Made by a program: the position numbers and the translations under genes. This document shows, in pieces, positions 25,624 to 31,887 of a stretch of DNA of 37,590 bases. Position 1 is the first letter of the stretch. Each line of letters begins with the position of its first letter. The notes under the pieces were generated by a model. It worked only from the letters and a program-made list of their open reading frames with translations. It made no database searches and was not told the DNA's origin. The DNA lies in the IMG/VR virus record IMGVR_UViG_3300029309_000090, positions 314-37,903 of that record; one strand, 5' to 3'. The stretch comes from a virus.

Positions 25624-26572
25624 TATTATTCTCCACTAATTTAGCATAGACTCTGGCTGTTCCTTTCCCCCTATATTTTTCAATAGTTTCATATGGAATA
25701 CCCTCATCCTTTACTAGGCTGGTGTAGTTTATTCGACCTTGAGCTTCAGTAATATGACACTTTACGCTCTCGGTACTAAATGCTCCTTGGTGTTTGTCTA
25801 TCAACACCTCTGTCAGTTCCTTCTTTCTCGCATCAAGAAGGCTTTTCCTTTCAGATAGCTCACTTAGTTCTTTTAATATATCTGTTAACTCAGAGCTTTT
25901 ATCGTCTTCATCAACATCTTTATAATCTATTCCTGGTGTTTCTTTATCCTTTGACCATCTATCAATACAGCTTTGATCTTGAGACTTTTCTTTATACCAA
26001 TCTAAAAATTGTTTTGCTTGAGGTATATATGTCTCAGCCCATTCTGGATCTCTGTCAACCCATTCTTCGTAGTATTCTTCGTCTGAATACCACTGAAAGA
26101 AAAGCATCTCATCTACATCCATGCATTCCATAGCAAGTTGCATTTGGTGATAATAAGATCTTCTTTCATTCTTAACATCTTTTACTGGTTTGCCAATCGG
26201 ACATTTAATTTCTAAACCGCACATGCTGTCTTTTCTGCCTTTTAACATCATGCCATCTGGTGATACGCCTAGCCAATCATGGTCTTTGTGAGTAACAAAA
26301 GATGTGTTTCTTATGGTGTGCCCAAGATTTTTAAGGGTTTGTTGGGCGTTTTTTTCGTTATCAGTTCCGTGTTTCATGGCATAAATAGCAAAAGATGTAT
26401 GCGGATCTTGTGATAAACCATTGTCAGCTCGATACATTTCTCTTGCCAACGCTTCTCTTTGATCTCCCTTTGTAAAATCATGTTCTCCTATTGCTTTAGA
26501 AAATCTAGTGCCAGTAATCTTGCCTTTTCTTTGTGCGTGCCACTCTGGTGAGCCTTGTTTAATTTTTGTCAT
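25613..26572 (-). CDS. YqaJ / lambda-exonuclease family recombination nuclease
   Basis: A 319-residue protein. The N-terminus QGSPEWHAQRKGKITGTRFSKAIG is the usual opening of YqaJ-type viral exonucleases. The catalytic core is present: D106 in GVSPDGM, E121 and K123 in GLEIKCP, and the Gln pair in YYHQMQLAM (143/145). The family degrades one strand of duplex DNA 5' to 3', producing 3' tails for the annealing protein. The C-terminal 90 residues add a coiled coil (ILKELSELSERKSLLDARKKEL). Its start overlaps the erf stop (ATGA), showing the expected Exo/Erf pairing. Confidence 0.92.
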   Translation of the reverse strand: MTKIKQGSPEWHAQRKGKITGTRFSKAIGEHDFTKGDQREALAREMYRADNGLSQDPHTSFAIYAMKHGTDNEKNAQQTLKNLGHTIRNTSFVTHKDHDWLGVSPDGMMLKGRKDSMCGLEIKCPIGKPVKDVKNERRSYYHQMQLAMECMDVDEMLFFQWYSDEEYYEEWVDRDPEWAETYIPQAKQFLDWYKEKSQDQSCIDRWSKDKETPGIDYKDVDEDDKSSELTDILKELSELSERKSLLDARKKELTEVLIDKHQGAFSTESVKCHITEAQGRINYTSLVKDEGIPYETIEKYRGKGTARVYAKLVENNNEE

Positions 26573-27156
26573 TTGCTTGAAGCCTTTTGAAGCTGTGCAT
26601 CAAACCAGTCGTCAAAGCTTGCTGTAAGTCTTGATGCTAGTTCGTGGTCTTCTGCCATTTCAGCAAGTTTAAAATGATTTTCATATATGTTTCTTGCAGA
26701 TTTTTGTCCCTTTCCGTTGGCTTCTAAGTCATCTAACATATTTTGCACATGATCTTCCTCTGTTTCTGTTTCGGTTGCAGCATCGGTTGAGGCTTGACCA
26801 TCATCATCAACAGCACCTAACCCCAATACAGCTGACAGTGAATATCTACGCCCATAGGTGATGCAACTACCCATGTCCTGGGCTGTATTGTTTTTTGCTG
26901 GTATAGGTAGGATGCCAGAGCTTATTTCAGATCCATGTCCCATGAGGACTGTTTCAACGGCAATACCGTGATTACCGCTTGGATGAGCGTGCAGTCTTTG
27001 TATGAAGACAATACCTTCATTATTAAGGGGTTCCTTTACTGCATCAATAACAGAATTAACTGTTGTATACTCACCAAACTGTGCTCTAGCATCCTTGATT
27101 GCGTGTTGTATATTTCTTTGTGCTTTGAGTAAAGCTTCTACTAAATTATTATTCAT
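26569..27156 (-). CDS. erf: Erf-family single-strand annealing recombinase
   Basis: A 195-residue protein. The Erf signature is clear: an N-terminal AQRNIQHAIKDARAQFGEYTTVNSVIDAVKEPLNNEGI, then SCITYGRRYSLSAVLGLGAVDDDG. This family anneals complementary single strands and works with a partner exonuclease, here the adjacent exo gene. It is the first gene of the leftward recombination/integration operon. Transcription probably starts in the divergent region at about 27160-27215. Confidence 0.93.
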   Translation of the reverse strand: MNNNLVEALLKAQRNIQHAIKDARAQFGEYTTVNSVIDAVKEPLNNEGIVFIQRLHAHPSGNHGIAVETVLMGHGSEISSGILPIPAKNNTAQDMGSCITYGRRYSLSAVLGLGAVDDDGQASTDAATETETEEDHVQNMLDDLEANGKGQKSARNIYENHFKLAEMAEDHELASRLTASFDDWFDAQLQKASSK

Positions 27157-27176
27157 TGATTTCCTCTTTGTGTTTC

Positions 27177-27197
27177 ATAGTATACAAATATAGTATA
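27177..27197. repeat. Direct repeat ATAGTATA x2, candidate operator
   Basis: ATAGTATA occurs at 27177-27184 and 27190-27197, 13 bp apart start to start, between the erf start and the divergent replication gene. The second copy overlaps the proposed leftward -10 box (27187-27192). Repeats placed over a promoter in a divergent phage control region often bind a repressor. Confidence 0.4.
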
Positions 27198-27215
27198 AAA
27201 ATAAATTGAAAACAA
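27187..27215 (-). promoter_or_regulatory. Candidate leftward sigma70-type promoter (erf operon)
   Basis: Read leftward, TTGTTT (27210-27215) is followed after 17 bp by TATATT (27187-27192), and a ribosome-binding site (AGAGGAAA) precedes the erf ATG. The region is AT-rich, so chance matches are likely. Position in a divergent gap supports it. Confidence 0.4.
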
Positions 27216-27234
27216 GTATTTACATAAATATATT
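27206..27234 (+). promoter_or_regulatory. Candidate rightward sigma70-type promoter (replication operon)
   Basis: TTGAAA (27206-27211) and TATATT (27229-27234) are separated by exactly 17 bp, and the chosen start ATG of the replication gene lies about 22 bp further on. Its -35 box overlaps the -35 box of the leftward promoter, so the two may compete or share a regulator. Confidence 0.45.
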
Positions 27235-27256
27235 TTTAATGTTAATCTGTTGCTCT

Positions 27257-27889
27257 ATGTCTGTAGAAAACATCACAAAGATTATTTACCTTAAAGTTAC
27301 ACCAACACAAAAACTAATTCTTTTTACTTTGGCTAATTGGTCAGACCAATATGGTCAAGCCTATCCATCACATGAGACACTAACCAAGGTTACTTGTTTG
27401 TCTTTGACTGCTGTCAAAGATAATTTAAAAAAGTTAAAAGATGCTGGCTATATTGATTGGGAAAAACGAAACAATACAAGCAATCTTTATACTCTAAAGG
27501 TGGGGTCGGCAGACGGCTATAGGGGGTCGGCAGACGGCTACAATACTAAAGCTAATACTAAAAAGGTATATATATTAGAGTTGGATAAAATAAATAACAT
27601 CTTCAAAGAAAAAACTGACAAGGTTTTTTATCAGCACTCAGTTAATACATTCAAGGCTGTGCCAAGATGGAAAGAGCTTAGGGAGCTGGGGAGAAAAGGA
27701 ATAACCTCACCAAAAACAAATAATAAAATAGATCTTACCAAAGAATCTTTTTGGGAGGCTTACTTTAGTATTGCAAATAGTGATGGTCATAGAAAATGGA
27801 TTAGGTCTTATTGGGACAAAAAGCCAACACTTATGACAATGTTAGGTATGAATCAATTTGATGCAATTATTGAGAGAAGATATGGATAA
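27257..27889 (+). CDS. Winged-helix replication protein (phage replication initiator / helicase-loader type)
   Basis: A 210-residue protein. The ATG at 27257 is preferred to an in-frame TTG at 27206, which would overlap the promoter and add a non-homologous hydrophobic start. Residues about 15-80 form a helix-turn-helix unit common in phage replication initiators (TQKLILFTLANWSDQYGQAYPSHETLTKVTCLSLTAVKDNLKKLKDAGYI). The C-terminal part is basic and ends WDKKPTLMTMLGMNQF, possibly a helicase-contact segment. The gene contains two GSADGY repeats (27502-27540) that may be the replication origin, as with lambda O. It overlaps dnaB by 8 nt. Confidence 0.75.
   Translation: MSVENITKIIYLKVTPTQKLILFTLANWSDQYGQAYPSHETLTKVTCLSLTAVKDNLKKLKDAGYIDWEKRNNTSNLYTLKVGSADGYRGSADGYNTKANTKKVYILELDKINNIFKEKTDKVFYQHSVNTFKAVPRWKELRELGRKGITSPKTNNKIDLTKESFWEAYFSIANSDGHRKWIRSYWDKKPTLMTMLGMNQFDAIIERRYG
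27502..27540. repeat. Iteron-like tandem repeat inside the replication gene
   Basis: An exact 18-bp repeat, GGGGTCGGCAGACGGCTA, occurs at 27502-27519 and 27523-27540 (period 21 bp). It is strikingly GC-rich compared with the surrounding AT-rich sequence. A direct repeat inside a replication-initiator gene is the classic place for a phage origin. It encodes GSADGY twice in frame. Confidence 0.6.
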
Positions 27890-29189
27890 GGAAATATTAG
27901 ATCTTGAAGCTAATGTGATTGGCTCTATGTTGTTGAGCAGTAAGGCTTTCTTGCTTTCACAAGAAGATGGTCTTCTGCCAGAGCACTTCGATAATAAATC
28001 ATATCAGAAAGCTTACGAGATAATGATAGATCAGCAAGCATCAGATATTGTAACGATCACACACAATCTCAAGAATAAAAACATGATAGCTGACATCAAA
28101 GAAGCTGGAGCTTACTGTATTTCTTCAGCTGGGATCAGAAGCTGGTTGAAACTTATGCATAAAAAAACAGCAAACAAAAAGTTATTAGTACTGGCAAAAA
28201 AAATACCGCAGATTGTAGAGCAAAACCTTACTACTGAAGAGAAGGTTGAAGAGGTCAACAACCTATTAGTAAATAACAAAATAACAAAAAATATCGGAGC
28301 ACCTAGAGAAATTGGTGATGTGCTTGATTCAGTAAAAAAAGAACTACAAGATGCTGAAATGATATCTAAAAACCTTATACAAACAGGCTTTAAAAACATA
28401 GACAAAAGAATTAAAGGCTTTAAGTCTGGCGATCTTGTTGTTGTTGCTGGTCGCCCAGGCATGGGTAAAACCACATGGGCACTTAACATAGCAACAGCAA
28501 ATGTCTTAAAAGGCAAAACGGTTCTGATATTTAGTCTTGAAATGACAAATGAACAGCTAATTAAAAAGATTATTAGTAGCCAATCAGACCTAACAATGGA
28601 TGTTTTGATAGCTGGAGGGCTATCAGATAAGGAATGGAAAGAATTTGATCTGGTTAACAAAGAACTTAAAGAATCAAGCCTTTATGTGTATGACAGATCA
28701 CCAATTACCATAGAAACACTTATAAACAAAACAAAAGCAATACAATCGGTAAAAGATATAGATCTCATTGTTGTTGATTACTTACAGCTTTTAATGACTA
28801 CAAACAAAGCACCAAGTAATTCAGACAGTAGAACAGCATCAATGACATATATATCCAATCTTCTGAAGGGGCTGGCTAAAGATATAGGCTGTCCGTTAAT
28901 CTCGTTATCTCAATTAAATCGGGGTGTGGAGGCGAGAACGGACAAGCGACCAGTCCTTTCAGATCTGCGTGATAGTGGCTCTATTGAACAAGATGCTGAT
29001 ATGGTAATTATGTTGTATAGACAAGAATATTATGATTCCATAGATACTGGGTCAGCAGAGGTTATAATTAGAAAGAATAGACTTGGAGAAATGGGAGAGT
29101 TTGAACTTGGTTTTGATGGGGCAAAATCAAAGTTTTACGATCCAGAGGATCACGCCTTCGGGGGGAGGAAAGAATATGGACAAATCTGA
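27882..29189 (+). CDS. dnaB: Replicative DNA helicase, DnaB family
   Basis: A 435-residue protein with the usual DnaB layout: an N-terminal helical domain (EANVIGSMLLSS), a linker, and a RecA-like motor domain with Walker A GRPGMGKT (190-197), Walker B LIVVDYLQLL, the SLSQLNRGVE motif with LSDLRDSGSIEQDAD, and VIIRKNRLGE. It unwinds DNA at the fork. The ATG at 27882 is used because it overlaps the stop of the preceding replication gene and removes eight non-homologous residues. No phage primase or DNA polymerase is visible in the window, so the host probably supplies them. Confidence 0.93.
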   Translation: MDKEILDLEANVIGSMLLSSKAFLLSQEDGLLPEHFDNKSYQKAYEIMIDQQASDIVTITHNLKNKNMIADIKEAGAYCISSAGIRSWLKLMHKKTANKKLLVLAKKIPQIVEQNLTTEEKVEEVNNLLVNNKITKNIGAPREIGDVLDSVKKELQDAEMISKNLIQTGFKNIDKRIKGFKSGDLVVVAGRPGMGKTTWALNIATANVLKGKTVLIFSLEMTNEQLIKKIISSQSDLTMDVLIAGGLSDKEWKEFDLVNKELKESSLYVYDRSPITIETLINKTKAIQSVKDIDLIVVDYLQLLMTTNKAPSNSDSRTASMTYISNLLKGLAKDIGCPLISLSQLNRGVEARTDKRPVLSDLRDSGSIEQDADMVIMLYRQEYYDSIDTGSAEVIIRKNRLGEMGEFELGFDGAKSKFYDPEDHAFGGRKEYGQI

Positions 29190-29511
29190 AAACTTTCATC
29201 AACAGCTCAGAGATATTATTCCTGATATTGCAGAAGCTAGAATTAAGATTGGTCAGTTTGAGTCCAACTTAAAAAAAGTTTTTTGGAAAGAGTTGTGTAA
29301 GGCTAAAGAAGATGGAGAGCGTAGCTATAATGCTCAAAAATCTAAAGCAGAAGCGTCTGAGGACTATTCTAAGGCGTTTTATCAGCTTGTTAGTGCTAAG
29401 GCTAGGCTCGACCAATTAAACACTGAGAAGACCGCTGTTGATATGCAGTTTGAGGAGTGGAGAACTAAAATGGCAAACTTAAGAATGGAGAGGAGTAGAT
29501 ATGGAGCGTGA
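29176..29511 (+). CDS. Helical phage protein, unknown function
   Basis: A 111-residue, highly charged, almost wholly helical protein, probably a coiled coil (AEARIKIGQFESNLKKVFWKELCKAKEDGE, SAKARLDQLNTEK). ATG 29176 follows a strong GGGAGGAAAG ribosome-binding site and overlaps the helicase stop. An upstream in-frame ATG at 29083 would lie inside dnaB. Position suggests a replication accessory, but no family was recognised. Confidence 0.6.
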   Translation: MDKSENFHQQLRDIIPDIAEARIKIGQFESNLKKVFWKELCKAKEDGERSYNAQKSKAEASEDYSKAFYQLVSAKARLDQLNTEKTAVDMQFEEWRTKMANLRMERSRYGA

Positions 29512-29722
29512 TAAATTTAGTGAATTTGTTTCGCATATGCACATGAGACATATGCAAGAAACACCAAAAGAAACAAACTATAAAGAGTTTGGAAAACCTT
29601 ATGAAGAATATGTATTATCTAATTTAGATTTTTTACAACAAGAATATGAAAGGCAGAAATCCAACCAAGCAAGAAAAAGACTGGATGAATTTAATATCCC
29701 AGGAGGGTTGCGTAGTATGTAG
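29501..29722 (+). CDS. Small phage protein, unknown function
   Basis: A 73-residue ORF with an ATG after GGAGAGGAG, overlapping the previous gene by 11 nt and the next by 77 nt. The N-terminus is Met/His-rich (MHMRHMQE), with a C-terminal charged helix. The long 3' overlap with the Ref gene means one of the two may be shorter than drawn. Function unknown. Confidence 0.5.
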   Translation: MERDKFSEFVSHMHMRHMQETPKETNYKEFGKPYEEYVLSNLDFLQQEYERQKSNQARKRLDEFNIPGGLRSM

Positions 29723-29954
29723 ACTGTACTACGACTGCTACACACCATGCGAAATTCACCATATCAATGGCAAAACCAAACCAGATGCACATCTAGAAAC
29801 AATAGGATTGTGCTTTCCACACCACCGACAAGGAGAAAATAATGAAAGATTCGTTTCGAGACATCCTTTCAAAGCAGAGTTCATCAGAAGATATGGAACA
29901 GAAGAAGAGCTCCTCAGAAAGCTTAGAGAGATCGTCCAAGACAGCACTACATAA
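29646..29954 (+). CDS. Ref-family (recombination enhancement) HNH-type nuclease
   Basis: A 102-residue protein matching the phage Ref-like domain: GRNPTKQEKDWMNLISQEGCVVCR, CEIHHINGKTKP, and TIGLCFPHHRQG, giving a Cys-x2-Cys, an HH pair and an H-H-R group for zinc or magnesium binding. P1 Ref is a RecA-dependent nuclease that cuts recombination intermediates. The early start (29646) is kept because GRNPTKQEKDW is itself part of the family pattern. It overlaps the preceding gene by 77 nt and the DUF3310 gene by 113 nt. Confidence 0.82.
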   Translation: MKGRNPTKQEKDWMNLISQEGCVVCRLYYDCYTPCEIHHINGKTKPDAHLETIGLCFPHHRQGENNERFVSRHPFKAEFIRRYGTEEELLRKLREIVQDSTT

Positions 29955-30174
29955 ACAGGTAGGTGGCAGTCATTACAAAAATATGCCTATACAGGTTGTT
30001 GAGTTCTGTCAGTTAAATAACTTAAACACCTGTGAGTCTAATGTTATAAAATATATTGTAAGACACAGGCTCAAGGGTGGTGTTGAAGATGTAAATAAGG
30101 CAATACACTATGCAGAGCTACTAAAACAGTTAGAGTATTCCGCAGATGAAACACAAGAAGAATGGACAGATTGA
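29842..30174 (+). CDS. DUF3310-family phage protein
   Basis: A 110-residue protein. The conserved DUF3310 core is KQVGGSHYKNMPIQVVEFC...CESNVIKYIVRHRLKGGVEDVNKAIHYAELLK. The family is frequent near phage nucleotide or replication genes and its function is unknown. The start has an AAGGAGAAAATA ribosome-binding site. The Ser/Glu-rich N-terminal 35 residues are read from the region that also encodes the C-terminus of Ref in another frame (113-nt overlap), so a later start such as 29893 is possible. Confidence 0.82.
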   Translation: MKDSFRDILSKQSSSEDMEQKKSSSESLERSSKTALHKQVGGSHYKNMPIQVVEFCQLNNLNTCESNVIKYIVRHRLKGGVEDVNKAIHYAELLKQLEYSADETQEEWTD

Positions 30175-30451
30175 TAATCTTAGATACTCACACAACATAA
30201 GCCTACTTAAAACCCATAAAGAACGCATGGATTATATGTCTGACATAGATCCAAAGTGGCATGATCTTATCTATTTAACTGCTATGCAGATGGGTTTAGC
30301 CAAGACTATTGCCAGCCTGCCCACTCGGGAGGAAAGAAAAAAGGCATGGCAAGAGCTACCAGATCACAACAAAACATTGGAAGGCATGAAAAATATGGTA
30401 TATCATAGGGTAGTTAAACTTTTTGGAGGACATAATGGCAAAAGGAGTTAA
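30146..30451 (+). CDS. Small phage protein, unknown function
   Basis: A 101-residue protein overlapping the DUF3310 gene by 29 nt. The first 27 residues are Lys/His-rich and may not be translated: an internal ATG at 30230 (MDYMSDIDPKWHDLIY) begins the better-ordered part, which is helical (AMQMGLAKTIASLP, KKAWQELPDHNKTLEGMKNMVY). No family recognised. Confidence 0.5.
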   Translation: MKHKKNGQIDNLRYSHNISLLKTHKERMDYMSDIDPKWHDLIYLTAMQMGLAKTIASLPTREERKKAWQELPDHNKTLEGMKNMVYHRVVKLFGGHNGKRS

Positions 30452-30617
30452 ACACTACAAGAAAGATGGCAGTCTTCATAAAGGGGCATCACACAAAATG
30501 TCCAACGGTCATCTGCACTCTGGTAAAACACACACCAAATCTAGCGTAAGGCTCTTTCATTACGGTCAACTATCCAAAAAAGCACAAATGAAAGCAAAAT
30601 CTCAATGGAGGAAATAA
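30435..30617 (+). CDS. Small basic His/Lys-rich phage protein
   Basis: A 60-residue protein with ATG after GGAGGACATA. It contains many Lys and His residues (KHYKKDGSLHKGASHKM, HLHSGKTHTKSSVRLFHYGQLSKKAQ), consistent with a nucleic-acid-binding or virion DNA-associated role, which is only inferred. It is the first of a run of very small basic proteins. Confidence 0.65.
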   Translation: MAKGVKHYKKDGSLHKGASHKMSNGHLHSGKTHTKSSVRLFHYGQLSKKAQMKAKSQWRK

Positions 30618-30618
30618 T

Positions 30619-30717
30619 ATGCCAAGTGGTAAAGGAACTTACGGAAGCAAAATGGGGAGACCCGCAAAGAAAAAAAAGAAAAAGCCAAGCAAAAAAGGCA
30701 AAATGAAGAGATATTAA
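30619..30717 (+). CDS. Very small basic protein (32 aa)
   Basis: A 32-residue ORF (MPSGKGTYGSKMGRPAKKKK...) ending in RY, starting 1 nt after the previous stop with a GGAGG-type site upstream. The GKGTYGSKxGRPxKK phrase is one I recall from other marine phages. It is over half Lys/Arg/Gly and is probably nucleic-acid binding. Confidence 0.6.
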   Translation: MPSGKGTYGSKMGRPAKKKKKKPSKKGKMKRY

Positions 30718-30718
30718 A

Positions 30719-30844
30719 ATGCCTGGTAAACATAAGTTAACACCAAAGCAACTCTTTATAGCTAGAATGGCACCGCCTTTTAACAAGATCACAGGTGCTG
30801 ACTTTAAAAAGCTTAGGAGTCAAAAGCGTGGCAAAAAAAAGTAA
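30719..30844 (+). CDS. Very small basic protein (41 aa)
   Basis: A 41-residue ORF (begins MPGKHKLTPKQLFIARMAPPF) starting 1 nt after the previous stop and overlapping the next start by 17 nt. It has a short helix followed by a basic end (KKLRSQKRGKKK). No family was identified. Operon spacing and composition support a real gene. Confidence 0.55.
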   Translation: MPGKHKLTPKQLFIARMAPPFNKITGADFKKLRSQKRGKKK

Positions 30845-31007
30845 AAAGAAATCTACTAAGTCAAAGATACCTAGTAATGTAGTCAACAAGGCACTATATT
30901 CTAGGGTCAAAGCTGAAGCCAAAAGAAAGTTTAAGGTCTTTCCTTCTGCTTATGCTTCAGGATGGCTGGTGCGAACTTATAAAAAAAGGGGGGGAACATA
31001 CAGATGA
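30828..31007 (+). CDS. Small basic conserved-type phage protein (59 aa)
   Basis: A 59-residue protein from GTG 30828 (AKKSKKKSTKSK...). After a Lys-rich start comes NKALYSRVKAEAKRKFKVFPSAYASGWLVRTYKKRGGTYR, a compact helix-loop unit seen in several phage basic proteins. The GTG is preferred over an in-frame TTG/ATG-like start at 30795 that would extend into the previous gene. Its stop overlaps the start of the Trp-repeat peptide (ATGA). Confidence 0.6.
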   Translation: MAKKSKKKSTKSKIPSNVVNKALYSRVKAEAKRKFKVFPSAYASGWLVRTYKKRGGTYR

Positions 31008-31117
31008 AATACTTACACAAACTATGGGACTGGCTTAAATCAGCTTGTTTATGGGTATGGCATAAGCTTGTAGCTGTTTGGCATTGGCTTGTTGGTCTAG
31101 TTAACAAAGATGGCTAA
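31004..31117 (+). CDS. 37-residue Trp-repeat membrane-active peptide
   Basis: A 37-residue ORF whose ATG overlaps the preceding stop (ATGA) and whose stop overlaps the next start (ATGGCTAA), so it is coupled on both sides. The hydrophobic core has three WxW pairs at residues 8/10, 17/19 and 26/28, an exact nine-residue period (27 bp in DNA). The peptide would be an amphipathic Trp-rich membrane helix. A pinholin-like, toxin or membrane-remodelling role is possible but unproven. Confidence 0.6.
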   Translation: MKYLHKLWDWLKSACLWVWHKLVAVWHWLVGLVNKDG

Positions 31118-31415
31118 ACCTACTGGAGGTCTCACCGCTTGGTTCGGGAAAGGAAAGAAAGGAGACTGGGTAGACATATCTGCACCCAAAAAGAAAGGTC
31201 GTTTTCAACCATGCGGTAGAAAGTCTGCATCTAAAAGCAAAAGAGGATATCCAAAGTGTGTCCCAAGATCCAAAGCAAACTCTATGACCAAAGCACAAAT
31301 CAAGTCTGCTGTGCGTAGAAAAAGAGCTGTCAAGCAAGGTGTAGGTGGAAAACCAACAAATGTTCGGACTATAATTAGAAAGAAAAGGAAGACCCGTGGC
31401 AAGAAAAAAAGCTAA
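31110..31415 (+). CDS. Basic Cys-containing phage protein (101 aa)
   Basis: A 101-residue, very basic protein. Phrases: GGLTAWFGKGKKGDWVDISAPKKKG, PCGRKSASKSKRGYPKCVPRSKANSMTKAQIKSAVRRKRA. The paired C...C (PCGR and YPKCVP) may bind a metal. The Lys/Arg content (about one third) suggests nucleic-acid binding. Proteins with the same GYPKCVP...SMTKAQ order occur in marine phages and giant viruses, by recollection. Function unknown. Confidence 0.7.
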   Translation: MAKPTGGLTAWFGKGKKGDWVDISAPKKKGRFQPCGRKSASKSKRGYPKCVPRSKANSMTKAQIKSAVRRKRAVKQGVGGKPTNVRTIIRKKRKTRGKKKS

Positions 31416-31692
31416 ATCTATACCTAGAACCACCAAAGGCAAAGGTGCTAACTACAGACCCACTAAGTCTGGTGCTGGCATGACTGCTAAAGGTGTGCGT
31501 GCTTATCGTAAGGCAAACCCAGGATCTAAGCTCAAGACTGCTGTCACGGGGAAAGTAAAAAAAGGGAGCAAGGCTGCAAAAAGGCGTAAGTCATTCTGTG
31601 CTAGATCTGCTGGACAAATGAAGAAGTTTCCCAAGGCAGCAAAGAACCCTAACTCAAGACTAAGACAAGCAAGGAGAAGGTGGAAATGTTAA
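31396..31692 (+). CDS. DUF6321-like basic phage protein (98 aa)
   Basis: A 98-residue protein with a GTG start, overlapping its neighbour by 20 nt. The C-terminal half (GMTAKGVRAYRKANPGSKLKTAV, KSFCARSAGQM, AKNPNSRLRQARRRWKC) matches the pattern I associate with DUF6321, including the KSFCAR and RRWKC Cys residues. It is about one third Lys/Arg and is likely to bind nucleic acid. It follows the GYPKCVP-type gene, a pairing that recurs in phages I recall. Confidence 0.72.
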   Translation: MARKKAKSIPRTTKGKGANYRPTKSGAGMTAKGVRAYRKANPGSKLKTAVTGKVKKGSKAAKRRKSFCARSAGQMKKFPKAAKNPNSRLRQARRRWKC

Positions 31693-31886
31693 GCAAGAAA
31701 GAAGAACTTATGACTAGGTTTGTACAAAAAGGACATGATAGAGTCGTGCTTAAATGGATACCCAAGAACCCATATGGTAAACGCAACAAAAACAGTGGTT
31801 GGATCTACAAGCTTGCTGGTGATCTTGAATGGCACAAACTAGGCAACAATTTTGAAGATGCCTTAAAAGAAATTGAGTATATTTAA
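31686..31886 (+). CDS. Small phage protein, unknown function
   Basis: A 66-residue basic protein. ATG 31686 is used, though a GTG at 31680 would also fit. Phrases are RFVQKGHDRVVLKWIPKNPYGKRNKNSGWIYKLAG. It overlaps the preceding gene by 7 nt and ends one base before the lysozyme ATG. Nothing further recognised. Confidence 0.5.
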   Translation: MLSKKEELMTRFVQKGHDRVVLKWIPKNPYGKRNKNSGWIYKLAGDLEWHKLGNNFEDALKEIEYI

Positions 31887-31887
31887 A

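Noticed and set aside
27206-27256. TTG start for the replication protein giving a hydrophobic N-terminus
   Set aside because: The stretch contains the probable -35 and -10 boxes, and the winged-helix protein reads naturally from ATG 27257.
28112-28660. 182-codon minus-strand frame opposite dnaB
   Set aside because: Antisense to the helicase Walker region, with low-complexity Ser/Leu/Phe composition typical of a shadow frame.
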